A stretch of DNA of 64,000 nt from contig NZ_BAFU01000246.1 of assembly GCF_000308495.1 (NCBI RefSeq), positions 1 to 64,000 on the forward strand. The letters run 5' to 3'. The notes beneath the pieces are model-generated. The model did no database searches and was not told where the DNA came from. It was given only the letters and a program-made list of their open reading frames with translations. Positions 44,969 to 53,695 of the stretch are shown here, one piece after another; the stretch's first letter is position 1; each line of letters begins with the position of its first letter. A program made the position numbers and the translations under genes. The stretch is from Nocardia brevicatena NBRC 12119. Lineage in GTDB: Bacteria; Actinomycetota; Actinomycetes; Mycobacteriales; Mycobacteriaceae.

Positions 44969-46524
44969 CAGAAACTTACAGAGTCCAGGATACACTGGTT
45001 GGAACAGTCAAAAGACAGGCGACCGACCTTCCGGAAAAAGTCGCGATTGTCTGCGGTACTCGTTCCGTGACCTATGCGGAACTGGATACCGAAAGTGATC
45101 TGACGGCAAGTGCGCTGGTTGCGGAGGGAATTAGTAAAGGATCCCGAATTGCGTACCTCGGCAAAGAGTCGGAAATCTGCTACGAAATCCTCTTCGGCTG
45201 CGCGAAGTCCGGTGCGGTACTCGTACCGATAAATTGGCGCCTCACGTCCGCGGAGATCAGTCATATTCTTGCCGATTCCGCGGTGCGGCTGATTTTTATC
45301 GAACGAGAGTTCATGTGCGCGGTCGAAGACATATCCGATGTTCTTCCGGCTCTGGACTCGACCGTTGTCCTCGATGACCCTGACACTGGATTCGCGGATT
45401 GGAAGCGTCGGAATTCAAATGTGCCCGTAACCGCCGTTGCGCATACCGAAGACCCAGTCGTTCAGATATATACCAGCGGCACGACGGGCCTGCCGAAGGG
45501 CGTAGTACTGGCGCATCGAACTTTTTTCGCGGTACGCGATATTTTGGCACGAAATAATCTCGACTGGATAGACTGGCGGACCGACGACAGGAACCTGGTC
45601 GGCCTCCCCGGCTTTCATATCGGCGGGTTGTGGTGGGCTGTGCAAGGAATAGCTGCCGGTGTAACCAACATAATACTTCGCACCTTGAACAGCGGTGAAG
45701 TTCTCCGCGCACTACGCCAATGGGGTGTGACGACCACCTGCATGGTCCCGGCAATGATGCACATGCTCGCAGCGGAACCGAGTGCGTCATCGGCCGACTT
45801 CGCGACCCTACGCAAGCTCGTATACGGCGGATCGCCGATTTCGGAAGCGCTGCTGGCCCGCTGTCGCACCTTGATGGATTGTGAATTCGCTCAGATATAC
45901 GGGCTCACGGAAACAGGAAATACCGCGGTATGTCTGCCACCATATGCGCATACAAGAGGCGGCCATCTCCTCAGGGCGGCAGGCCTACCGTATCCGGGAG
46001 TCGAAGTTTCCGTTGTCGACAAGCAAGGAAACGAACTCGAAGCGGGTCGGATCGGTGAGATCAAAATCAAATCCCCCGCATGCATGACGGAGTACTGGGG
46101 ACAACCCACCGCCACCGCGGAGACGCTCCGGGACGGCTGGGTGTACACCGGAGACGCTGGGTACCTGGACGCAGACGGTTACATCTACATCTGCGACCGT
46201 ATCAAGGATGTTGTCATCGTGGCAGGTGAGAACGTCTATCCGGCGGAGATCGAGAGAGCTCTGGAACAGCTACCCGCCGTTGTGGAAGCGGCCGTCATCG
46301 GAATACCCGACGAACGATGGGGAGAACGCCTTCACGCAGTCGTTGTCCGGCGCAACGGGGAGGCGGTCACGTACCGACAACTTGCCGACGGCCTGCGCAA
46401 GTCGCTCGCCAATTTCAAGATTCCCACCAGTTGGGAGTTCGCGGACAGTATCCCGCGCAACCCCAGTGGAAAGGTTCTGAGACGTCGGCTACGGCAATCC
46501 TACAGCAACGGTCGGCACCTCTGA
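44965..46524 (+). CDS. FadD10-like acyl-AMP/ACP ligase
   Basis: 519 residues, ANL superfamily. The P-loop is VQIYTSGTTGLPKGVVLAHR, the adenine site GGSPISEAL and IYGLTETGNTAVCLPP, the core Asp motif GWVYTGDAGYLDADGYIYIC, the hinge DRIKDVVIVAGENVYPAEIE and the catalytic Lys in IPRNPSGKVLRRRL. FadD10 (Rv0099) and ScoC activate a fatty acid and load it directly on the ACP; this gene is the expected counterpart but is moved behind the PKS. 4-base overlap with the PKS means coupled translation. Chain length cannot be read from sequence. Confidence 0.88.
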   Translation: MTETYRVQDTLVGTVKRQATDLPEKVAIVCGTRSVTYAELDTESDLTASALVAEGISKGSRIAYLGKESEICYEILFGCAKSGAVLVPINWRLTSAEISHILADSAVRLIFIEREFMCAVEDISDVLPALDSTVVLDDPDTGFADWKRRNSNVPVTAVAHTEDPVVQIYTSGTTGLPKGVVLAHRTFFAVRDILARNNLDWIDWRTDDRNLVGLPGFHIGGLWWAVQGIAAGVTNIILRTLNSGEVLRALRQWGVTTTCMVPAMMHMLAAEPSASSADFATLRKLVYGGSPISEALLARCRTLMDCEFAQIYGLTETGNTAVCLPPYAHTRGGHLLRAAGLPYPGVEVSVVDKQGNELEAGRIGEIKIKSPACMTEYWGQPTATAETLRDGWVYTGDAGYLDADGYIYICDRIKDVVIVAGENVYPAEIERALEQLPAVVEAAVIGIPDERWGERLHAVVVRRNGEAVTYRQLADGLRKSLANFKIPTSWEFADSIPRNPSGKVLRRRLRQSYSNGRHL

Positions 46525-46556
46525 TGTAACCGTGAGAGATCCAAGGAATTGCTATC

Positions 46557-47807
46557 GTGAAGCAGATATACGACCTGGGTGAGATGCCGCCTACCGGTGT
46601 GGTACCGGATAAGATGTATGCCTCTGTCATCAGGAGTGATCGGTACGGCCCGCCCGGCAAAGCATTCAGGACCGAAATCATCGACGTCCCTCCCCTGGGG
46701 CGTGGCCAAGTGCTTGTCTATATGATGGCGGCCGGTGTCAATTACAATAATGTATGGGCGGCTCTGGGAAAGCCGGTCGATGTGATCGGTGCCAGGCGAC
46801 GCAAAGGCGAGGCCGAGGATTTTCATATAGGAGGGTCCGAAGGGTCGGGAATAGTATGGGCGGTCGGAGACGGGGCGCGCGATGTGAAGGTGGGCGACCA
46901 TGTAGTAGTGTCTCCAGGCTTCTGGGACGAGACCGCACCGGACATCAGGGCCGGGGCGGACCCGATTACCTCGTCCACCCAGAAGGCCTGGGGATATGAA
47001 ACCAACTTCGGCGCCTTTGCCCAGTTCGCGCTGGTCCAGGACTATCAATGTATTCCGAAACCCGATCGCCTGTCCTGGGTTGAGGCCGCGGCATATATGC
47101 TTACCGGCGCAACGGCCTACCGTCAGCTTACCGGTTGGAATCCGAACGTTGTTCGTCCGGGTGAGCCTGTTTTGATCTGGGGTGGATCCGGCGGCCTCGG
47201 CTCGATGGCCACGCAAATTACCAGGGCTCTCGGCGGAATCCCTATAACTGTGGTATCGAGCGAGCAGCGCGGTGAGTACAGCTTGCGACTGGGCGCGCAG
47301 GGAGTGATCAACCGAAACGACTTCGGTCATTGGGGACGACTTCCGGACATCGGCGATTCGGATGCATTTGATCTGTGGCTGCAGGGGGTCAGGTCATTCG
47401 GAACTCGGTTTTGGGAGAAACTGGGAGAACGTCGGGCGCCAACAATTGTGCTGGAGCATGTAGGTCAGGACACCATTCCTACATCCATCTATCTTTGCGA
47501 CAACGCTGGGATGGTCGTGCTCTGCGGCGGCACGTCAGGTTACCATGGTGATGTCGATCTGAGATTTTTGTGGATGCGTCAGAAACGGTTGCAGGGTTCG
47601 CATTTTGCCAATCTCCGACAATGCCATGAGGTCACCCAGCTCGTCGCACGAGGATATATCGATCCGTGCCTGAGCTATGTAGGTTCCTTCGAGGAAATAG
47701 GTATGGCTCATCAACTGATGCACGACAACGCGCATCCGCCGGGAAATATGGCGGTCAGGATAAACGCACACGCCGAGGACGACCAGTACTCCGGCTGTAC
47801 CTCGTAA
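46557..47807 (+). CDS. crotonyl-CoA carboxylase/reductase-type enzyme (CCR)
   Basis: 416 residues, GTG with AAGGA upstream. A medium-chain reductase of the CCR branch: PPLGRGQVLVYMMAAGVNYNNV, WGYETNFGAFAQFALV, YMLTGATAYRQLTGW, nucleotide loop LIWGGSGGLGSMATQ, and TSGYHGDVDLRFLWMRQKRL. Counterparts of the CO2-binding residues of CCR (Asn, Phe, Glu, His) are Asn62, Tyr147 (conservative change), Glu148 and His349 (RLQGSHFAN). This predicts reductive carboxylation of a 2-enoyl-CoA to an alkylmalonyl-CoA, an extender unit for the PKS two genes upstream. Last gene of the operon. Confidence 0.88.
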   Translation: MKQIYDLGEMPPTGVVPDKMYASVIRSDRYGPPGKAFRTEIIDVPPLGRGQVLVYMMAAGVNYNNVWAALGKPVDVIGARRRKGEAEDFHIGGSEGSGIVWAVGDGARDVKVGDHVVVSPGFWDETAPDIRAGADPITSSTQKAWGYETNFGAFAQFALVQDYQCIPKPDRLSWVEAAAYMLTGATAYRQLTGWNPNVVRPGEPVLIWGGSGGLGSMATQITRALGGIPITVVSSEQRGEYSLRLGAQGVINRNDFGHWGRLPDIGDSDAFDLWLQGVRSFGTRFWEKLGERRAPTIVLEHVGQDTIPTSIYLCDNAGMVVLCGGTSGYHGDVDLRFLWMRQKRLQGSHFANLRQCHEVTQLVARGYIDPCLSYVGSFEEIGMAHQLMHDNAHPPGNMAVRINAHAEDDQYSGCTS

Positions 47808-48438
47808 TACGGTGTCGCCGATTTTGCTGCCGGCCGAACGGGTGGGCGGTAGCCTGCGTGTCCTGTGCTGATCTCCTGGCGAAACCGACTGCCTTCTGGC
47901 GCATTCGATCGATCCGCCGGGACCCGGAACGGATCCGGCAGTGATCGATCTGGCGACGCCGACACCAATACCGCGCCCCAGCAGGCGCACTACCAGTGCA
48001 GGCGCGTGCTACATCACGAAGCGCAGCCGGAGTACCGGCCGAGTGGTGTTCTGGGAGCGTCCTCGGTGGTGGACCCGGACGCCGCTCCCAGTGTTGACCG
48101 GTGCGCTCGGCCGGGATCGGAGCTATCGAGCGCGAAGCACGCGCTCTCGCACTGCGCCCGGGCCGCACGGCATAGTAGTGAAGATGCCGTGAGGGCACCT
48201 TCGGCACCGGTTGGCAGACGCCAACCGGTAGCGGCTGTTCCGAGATCGCTTTCTTGCGGAGGGGATTGCCCGGGCGACGGGGCGGAGGTGTACCGAAGAG
48301 AGCGCAGCGGCACAGGGACACAGCCGTGGGACCGACTCCGCGGAGGACGCTCCGACCGAGATGCGGATCGAGCGACTGCGGGAGCGCGCAGGTACGTCCC
48401 GGCCCGTTTCGGTGACTCGGTGAGGTGCGCTCGTTCGT
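47808..48438. other. 630 bases after the operon with no recognisable gene
   Basis: GC rises again here. All frames look Arg/Ser/Ala-rich and random. No hairpin with T run was found directly after the CCR stop. This marks the right edge of the biosynthetic island. Confidence 0.45.
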
Positions 48439-49470
48439 CTATGCATCGTAGTCGACCGTTACCGATGGAGTATCCGGTACCGCCTGGCAGGTGAGGACGT
48501 AGCCGCCGGCGACCTCGTCGTCGGTGAGTGCGTCGTTCACCCGCATGGTGACCTTGCCCTCGGTCAGTTTGGCCATGCAGGTGGCGCAGCTGCCGGATTC
48601 GCAGGAGAACGGGGGAGCCAGCCCGGCCCGGCGGGCGCTTTCCAGCAGGGTTTCGCCATTGCGGCGGGGTACCGACCTCTTTTTCCGGCCCAGAACGATG
48701 GTTACCGTACCCTTTTCGGGTGCCGCCGGCGTATCTGCGGGAGTGGTCGTGGGTGCGGCGGCTCGGACCGGCGGGGAAGAGGGCGTACCGGTGTCGAAGC
48801 GTTCGGAGAACACCCGGCCGGGGCCGGTCAGCGCCGATTCCACCAGCTCCATGAACGGATCCGGCCCGCACACATAGGAATCCGTTCCCGTGTCGGCGCC
48901 CACGAATTCCCGCACCGTCGCGGTCGTCACGAAGCCGCGTTCGTCGTCGAGGTGCCGGATCACCGTCAACCGTCCCGGGTATCGGTCGGTCAGTTCGGCC
49001 AGTGCCGATTCGAAGATGGCCGAGGTGCGGTCACGGTCGGCGCACAGTAGCCGTACGGTGCGGTTGGTGCTCGCCAGGACGCTCTTGGTGAGCGACATGA
49101 TCGGAGTGATGCCGCTGCCTCCGGAGAATCCGAGCATCGGTCCCAGGGCGGGGCGCAATAGGAAGCGTCCGGTGGGTGGGGACAGTTCCACCACGTCGCC
49201 TTCGGTGAGGTTGTCGTGCATCCAGGTGGAGACCTTGCCACCCGGTACCCGTTTGACCGTGGTCGTGAACTCGGTGTCGGTCTCGGGAGCGCTGGACATC
49301 GAGTACGAGCGGAGCAGCTCGCGCCCGTCCACCGGGATCTTGAACGTACAGAACTGTCCGGCCCGGTAGAAGAACGGCCCGTCGTGCGGTTCCAGCACAT
49401 AGGTGCGAGTATCCGGAGTCTCCTTGACGATCCGGGTCACGGTCGCTCGGCGGAACAGTGGTTTCGCCAC
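48439..49470 (-). CDS. ferredoxin-NAD(P)H reductase with C-terminal 2Fe-2S domain (KshB-like)
   Basis: 343 residues from a GTG with AAGGAGGTGG 3 bases upstream. FAD domain (RELLRSYSMSSAPETDTEF: RxYS motif), NAD domain (FSGGSGITPIMSLTKSVL; DSYVCGPDPFMELVESAL), then a Pro/Ala linker and a plant-type [2Fe-2S] domain (FSCESGSCATCMAKLTEG, with the fourth Cys in GYVLTCQAVP). Same order and length as the reductase of 3-ketosteroid 9-alpha-hydroxylase and related Rieske oxygenases or alkane/P450 systems. The oxygenase partner is not in the window. Upstream is a perfect inverted repeat, 49490-49512. Confidence 0.87.
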   Translation of the reverse strand: MAKPLFRRATVTRIVKETPDTRTYVLEPHDGPFFYRAGQFCTFKIPVDGRELLRSYSMSSAPETDTEFTTTVKRVPGGKVSTWMHDNLTEGDVVELSPPTGRFLLRPALGPMLGFSGGSGITPIMSLTKSVLASTNRTVRLLCADRDRTSAIFESALAELTDRYPGRLTVIRHLDDERGFVTTATVREFVGADTGTDSYVCGPDPFMELVESALTGPGRVFSERFDTGTPSSPPVRAAAPTTTPADTPAAPEKGTVTIVLGRKKRSVPRRNGETLLESARRAGLAPPFSCESGSCATCMAKLTEGKVTMRVNDALTDDEVAGGYVLTCQAVPDTPSVTVDYDA

Positions 49471-49489
49471 GACCACCTCCTTGGTATCT

Positions 49490-49512
49490 ATATTCTCTTC
49501 TTGGGAGAATAT
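49490..49512. promoter_or_regulatory. inverted repeat, candidate operator of the reductase gene
   Basis: ATATTCTC (49490-49497), 7-base spacer, GAGAATAT (49505-49512), exact arms, in an AT-rich patch 20 bases upstream of the reductase GTG and between it and the divergent acyl-CoA ligase remnant. TetR-type geometry; the cognate regulator is unknown. Confidence 0.55.
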
Positions 49513-49567
49513 TATTATCAAATTCGGATATGATCGGTCGTGCCCGAGTGTTGGATGAGGAAGACCG

Positions 49568-50100
49568 GTGGGTGAACCGATAGTGCTCGCTTTCGAGGAG
49601 CGGGAATTCGGCCGCTCCCGCCTGGACGAGCCGGCCGACGGCCCGGCCGCGGTACTCGCCGACCGCGGCGTGCGAGCCGGACAGCGGGTGGCGCTGATGT
49701 CGTCGAACCGTCCCGAATTCGTGGTGACGATGTCGGCGGTATGACGGTTGGGCGCGGCGGTGGTGTTGATCGGTCCGGCCTGGAAACACGACGAGGTCCG
49801 GCACGCACTGAGCATATCCGGCGCGGAGCACGCCGTGGGCGATCACCCCGTGCCGGCCGAACCGACACCCATGCTGTCGCTGGACGACGAGATACCGTCG
49901 ACCGACAGCACCTTCGGAACACCCGACCCGAACGCCGACGCTGTCCTCGTATCCGCTTCCGGCACAACGAGTTCCCGAAGACTGTGCGGCATACCCACGC
50001 CTCGATCACCGCTGCCGTCGGGCACTGGCGCGATGTCCTGGGCCGCACCGCCACCGATCGCATCCAGGTCGCCACCCGCCCTCCCAGAAGGACTGAACGG
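49568..50100 (+). pseudogene. acyl-CoA synthetase (AMP-binding), N-terminal part with stop and frameshift
   Basis: Reads ADRGVRAGQRVALMSSNRPE, FVVTMSAV, then TGA (49742-49744) where relatives have Trp, then RLGAAVVLIGPAWKHDEVRH in the same frame. At about 49965 the frame shifts in the middle of the P-loop (SASGTT, then FPKTVRHTHASITAAVGHWR). The C-terminal two thirds are missing. Divergent from the KshB-like reductase. Dead. Confidence 0.7.
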
Positions 50101-50220
50101 TCGTAGCGGAGCGGCGGAGACGACACCGGCTCGGCAGCGGTGATCGGCGACGTCCGAGCAATCGTCGTGACACCGCTCCACAGTCGACCGGTACTGCCCG
50201 GTTCCAGGAGAATGGACGGC

Positions 50221-50802
50221 ATGGGATTCGCCGAGTTGCCCACGACCGCGGCATGGGCGCACGAGGGTGGCCGCTCCGGTTTCGAGGTCGCCTATTTCGC
50301 CACACTCGACAGGGGGCGGAGTATCGAAGGCTGCACCACAGCTGTCGAGGACGGCGAGACCTGGTTCGTCGAATACGCGATCACTCTGAACGCCGACTGG
50401 ACCACCTGCACCGCCAGAGTGACCGGCCACTCGTCATTCGGACGACGATCGATAACGCTCGAGGGCGACGGTGCCGGGCACTGGCTGCTCGACGGGCGGC
50501 CGGCTCCCCACCTGGACGGCTGTCGTGATGTGGACCTGGAATCGTCGGCGATGACCAATACCCTGCCCGTCCACCGTCTCGGGCTTCCCGTCGCCGAACG
50601 AGCCGCGGCGCCCGCCGCCTATGTGCGGGCATCGGATCTCACCGTCCACCGATTGGAGCAGGAGTACCGCCGCATCCCGGACCGCGGCGCGGACCAGCGG
50701 TACGACTACAACGCACCGGCATTCGACTTCACCTGCCATCTGGTCTACGACCGGTCCGGTCTGATCCTGTCCTATCCGGGGATAGCCGTCCGCGCGGCCT
50801 GA
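50221..50802 (+). CDS. putative glycolipid-binding domain protein (DUF1089)
   Basis: 193 residues from the ATG at 50221, with AGGAGA at 50206-50211 correctly spaced; an ATG 9 bases earlier is too close. A beta-rich domain of the DUF1089/glycolipid-binding family: GRSGFEVAYFATLDRGRSIE, TWFVEYAITLNADWTTCTAR, GAGHWLLDGRPAPHLDGCRD, VDLESSAMTNTLPVHRL, and RYDYNAPAFDFTCHLVYDRS at the end. Widespread in mycobacteria and Nocardia, function untested. Monocistronic and intact. Confidence 0.8.
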   Translation: MGFAELPTTAAWAHEGGRSGFEVAYFATLDRGRSIEGCTTAVEDGETWFVEYAITLNADWTTCTARVTGHSSFGRRSITLEGDGAGHWLLDGRPAPHLDGCRDVDLESSAMTNTLPVHRLGLPVAERAAAPAAYVRASDLTVHRLEQEYRRIPDRGADQRYDYNAPAFDFTCHLVYDRSGLILSYPGIAVRAA

Positions 50803-50964
50803 ACCGCGCATCGGTCGCGGGGCCCGGCTCGGTATTCGGCCGGGATGTCTTCGTCGATGGGCGGAGGTTCCCCGCATCGGCCCCCGATAGCCGAGCCCAT
50901 CGAGGTCGTCGAGATATATCTCGGTCGTGAACCATGTTCGGCAGCGGGATATTTCGATGTTTGA

Positions 50965-51924
50965 TCAGAGCCGGGCGTGTTCGCGGGCCCGGACGCGGTC
51001 GCGTTGTTCTTCGAACCGGGGTATCCGCACGTGTTCGAGGTTGTCCAGGTAGGCGGCGAGTCGTTCGCGGGCTTGTTCGCCGCGGGAACCGAAGTCGGCG
51101 CGGCCGAAGATGTTCCACTGCCGGATGACGGGTTGGAGGACTTCTTCGAGGTGTTGGCGCAGGTCGTAAATGCCGTGTTTGGCCATGAGGACCCCGTTGC
51201 GGCGGAAGTTCGGCATGCCGGTGCCGGGCATACGGAAGTTCTCCACGATCAGGTCGATCGCTTCGATGGCCTGATCGGGCACCAGGTCGAGGGCGGCACC
51301 GCACATGGTCCGGTAGAAGATCATGTGCAGGTTCTCATCGGCGGCGATGCGTTGCAGCATGCGGTCGGCGATCGGGTCCTCACACACGGCGTCGGTATTG
51401 CGGTGGCTGATCCGGGTGGCCGGCTCTTGGAGGGACACGTACGCGACCGAGTACAGAAACCCGGCCTGATCGGCCGCGGTCAACTGGTCACCCGGCGCGG
51501 CGAAGCCGTTGGTCATGTGAATCATGCGGTCGTTCTCCAGGGCGACGGGATCGACGCCGCGGGTGACGACGAGATAGTCGCGGAGGACGATGCTGTGGCG
51601 AGCTTCTTCGGCGGTCCAGCGGCCGACCCACGAACCCCAGGCGCCGTCGGGGGAGAAGTTCTCACTGATCTCGCGGTGATAGGAGGGCAGATTGTCCTCG
51701 GTGAGAAGGTTCGTGATCAACGCCGCCTTCGCCACCTCCGACAACCGGGATTGCTCGGGCTTCCAGTCGACACCGCCGAGCAGCGCGAAATTGCGGCCCT
51801 CGTCCCACGGCACATAGTCGTGGGGGTGCCACTCCTTGACCATGGACAGGTGCCGGTCGAGAGCCTGCCCCGCGACGGGCTCGAGCTCGGTGAGGATCTC
51901 CAGCTGTGTCAGATCGCGCGCCAA
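50965..51924 (-). CDS. acyl-[acyl-carrier-protein] desaturase (DesA type)
   Basis: 319 residues, the soluble di-iron stearoyl-ACP-desaturase fold. Iron ligands are in SWVGRWTAEEARHSIVLRDY (EExRH) and IAADENLHMIFYRTM (DENLH, second ExxH), with Glu in LLTEDNLPSYH upstream. Mycobacterial DesA1/DesA2 of this type introduce double bases in acyl-ACP for mycolate and membrane lipid synthesis. Upstream, the region around 51937 contains CTCTCGAGAAG, a small palindrome that may be a regulator site. The next gene on the same strand (hibernation factor) starts far upstream, so it is probably separately transcribed. Confidence 0.88.
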   Translation of the reverse strand: MARDLTQLEILTELEPVAGQALDRHLSMVKEWHPHDYVPWDEGRNFALLGGVDWKPEQSRLSEVAKAALITNLLTEDNLPSYHREISENFSPDGAWGSWVGRWTAEEARHSIVLRDYLVVTRGVDPVALENDRMIHMTNGFAAPGDQLTAADQAGFLYSVAYVSLQEPATRISHRNTDAVCEDPIADRMLQRIAADENLHMIFYRTMCGAALDLVPDQAIEAIDLIVENFRMPGTGMPNFRRNGVLMAKHGIYDLRQHLEEVLQPVIRQWNIFGRADFGSRGEQARERLAAYLDNLEHVRIPRFEEQRDRVRAREHARL

Positions 51925-52008
51925 TGTTGTTGTCTACTCTCTCGAGAAGAAACGGGGGGACCGAAGGTGTTCGATGGCGGCCTTATCCGGGGCAGTCGGC
52001 AGCGACCG

Positions 52009-52836
52009 CTACCGGGCAGGTGCGCCGAGGGCAGGTGCCGGCGACGGAGCGGTGGCGTCGGTGTCGCGGTCGGTGGGTGTGATGAGGGTGAGGTCGGCGT
52101 CGTAGCGGCGGTACATCAGATGGCCGCGGCCCGAATTCGGGTCGGTGTAGAACAGGAACGGCAGTCCGTACTCGCACACCCGAGCCGCGGCCCGGGTTTC
52201 GGTGATTGTCGGTGCGGGACGGGGATTGATCGTCAACGGTCCCGGCCCGTCCGTGGCCGAACGCGGCGGATGGACGCTGTACCGGCGGGCCAACCGCAGC
52301 CCGCGGGGGCCGGCACGGTAGATGACGGCGTCCTCGCCGGTGTCGGCATCGATGAACAGATGCACGTCGTAATCCATCGCATCCATTACCGCCGCGGCCG
52401 CCAACGGCCGGCTGACCGTCAAGGAGACCGACTTACGGCGGGCCAGTCCTCCCGGCCCGGGAGAATCGAGGGGCGGGCGAGTCGGATCCGGCCACGACCG
52501 CGGCTGCCACGACGTCCGCAACGCCTTGATCTGCCGTTCCAGCCGCACCACGGCCGGGAGCGCATCACCGTGGCCATGCGTCAACGTCTGGACCCGGGCC
52601 GGTATATCGCCGAGGTGCAGATTCACCTGGATCAGCAGCGGGCCACTGTCGTGATTCGGCCCGGTGATCCGCAGTCGGGCGCCGCCGGGGACATGGTCTC
52701 GCTGCAGTAGTCGACCGACCGCGCCGGCGAACCGCTCGCCCTCGAGCGCCGGCACTCGGCCGCCGGCGAACACGGTCACATCGGGAAACGATATCGACGA
52801 CCATGCCTGCGACGCCTGTAACACCGCGCCCTCCAC
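52009..52836 (-). CDS. RafH/Rv0079-like ribosome hibernation factor
   Basis: 275 residues. The N-terminal 110 residues read as an S30AE (HPF/RaiA) domain (FPDVTVFAGGRVPALEGERF, VGRLLQRDHVPGGARLRIT). The C-terminal part has two S30AE_C-like repeats: SRPLAAAAVMDAMDYDVHLF with IDADTGEDAVIYRAGPRG, and VCEYGLPFLFYTDPNSGRGH with LMYRRYDADLTLITP. This tandem arrangement fits mycobacterial RafH and Rv0079, made under hypoxia by DosR to stabilise ribosomes. No clear DosR box was seen upstream. Cytosolic, ribosome-bound. Confidence 0.75.
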   Translation of the reverse strand: MEGAVLQASQAWSSISFPDVTVFAGGRVPALEGERFAGAVGRLLQRDHVPGGARLRITGPNHDSGPLLIQVNLHLGDIPARVQTLTHGHGDALPAVVRLERQIKALRTSWQPRSWPDPTRPPLDSPGPGGLARRKSVSLTVSRPLAAAAVMDAMDYDVHLFIDADTGEDAVIYRAGPRGLRLARRYSVHPPRSATDGPGPLTINPRPAPTITETRAAARVCEYGLPFLFYTDPNSGRGHLMYRRYDADLTLITPTDRDTDATAPSPAPALGAPAR

Positions 52837-53205
52837 TGTTCTCGGTCCACCGATCCATCGTCGGCGGCCACACCACTGTGTTCGCTGCGTGGGGCATCGA
52901 ACCAGGGCCGAAAGTCACAGAAATGCGCAATTCAACCATTTCATTGTTTCGCAATCAGCGGGTCCGACGCAGTGCGGGGCCGAACCGGCGCCGACCCGCC
53001 ACGTGGAGTTGGCCGCGGGGCACACGACCACTTCCGGGCAACCCGTCGACGGCCACACCTCCGATTCGCACCGCACTACGACCTCCTCCTGCCTCTGGTT
53101 CCGGCCCGGCCACTCCGCGGCACGCAGTATCCGACAACGAGCAGAGGCGCGGATAGGGCCGAAGGACTCGATTGTGCGAGCGCGATCACCCCACCATTTG
53201 CGCTG

Positions 53206-53223
53206 TTTGCTAAACTCTGCAAT
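53206..53223 (+). promoter_or_regulatory. candidate ArsR operator at the arsR promoter
   Basis: TTTGCTAAACTCTGCAAT: TTGC and GCAA as 4-base inverted arms spaced by 8. It lies 49 bases before the ArsR start. The reverse complement shares its ATTGCA...TTT pattern with 53641-53659 upstream of the SulP operon. Confidence 0.4.
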
Positions 53224-53271
53224 CAATAGGTCGGTGTCGATACCGGGTGCCGGTGGAAGGGAGTGGCTCGC

Positions 53272-53601
53272 ATGCCGGGACTGTCGCAGCCGCTCTATCA
53301 GATGAAGGCCGACTTCTTCAAAACACTCGGTCACCCGGTGCGGATCAGGGTCCTCGAACTGCTCAGTCAACGTGAGCACGCTGTCTCCGAAATGCTCACC
53401 GAGATCGGTATCGAGGCGGCCAATCTGTCACAGCAACTATCCATCCTGCGTCGAGCCGGTCTGGTCACCGCCCGCCGGGAAGGGTTGTCGGTCATCTACG
53501 AGCTCACCACCCCCGAGGTCGCCCAACTGCTCGCGACCGCCCGCGCCATCCTCACCGGCGTCGTCGCCGGCCAGGTCGAGGCGCTGGAACAGCCCGCGTA
53601 A
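53272..53601 (+). CDS. ArsR/SmtB-family regulator
   Basis: About 110 residues. The ATG at 53272 is preferred over the GTG at 53263 because GGAAGGGA is correctly spaced only for the ATG. ArsR winged helix: KADFFKTLGHPVRIRVLELL, EHAVSEMLTEIGIEAANLSQ, QLSILRRAGLVTARREGLSV and IYELTTPEVAQLL. No Cys at all, so it is not a Cys-based metal sensor; this subgroup often senses sulphur species or sits next to SulP transporters. It lies 94 bases upstream of the 39-aa/SulP operon, a likely target. Confidence 0.87.
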   Translation: MPGLSQPLYQMKADFFKTLGHPVRIRVLELLSQREHAVSEMLTEIGIEAANLSQQLSILRRAGLVTARREGLSVIYELTTPEVAQLLATARAILTGVVAGQVEALEQPA

Positions 53602-53640
53602 CCGGATCCGCGCACCGAGTCGGGGTGTGCCATGATGCTG

Positions 53641-53659
53641 ATTGCAATTTTTCTAAAAT
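53641..53659 (+). promoter_or_regulatory. AT-rich promoter/operator upstream of the SulP operon
   Basis: ATTGCAATTTTTCTAAAAT includes the palindrome ATTGCAAT and resembles the repeat upstream of arsR. In a 66% GC background this AT-rich run 37 bases before the GTG of the small ORF is a good promoter and ArsR-site candidate. Confidence 0.4.
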
Positions 53660-53695
53660 AAGTATCTCATAACTTTCGCGAAGGGAAATATCGTA

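Noticed and set aside
47941-48192. Possible continuation of the biosynthetic operon after the CCR
   Set aside because: Frames there are Arg/Thr/Ser-rich without family similarity, and GC returns to the background level.
50977-52710. 577-codon plus-strand frame opposite the desaturase and hibernation-factor genes
   Set aside because: Antisense shadow of two well-supported genes; no ribosome site or family similarity.
52837-53205. DosR-like box (GGGCCGAAAGTCAC near 52907) upstream of the hibernation factor
   Set aside because: Too many mismatches to the DosR palindrome to claim by eye.
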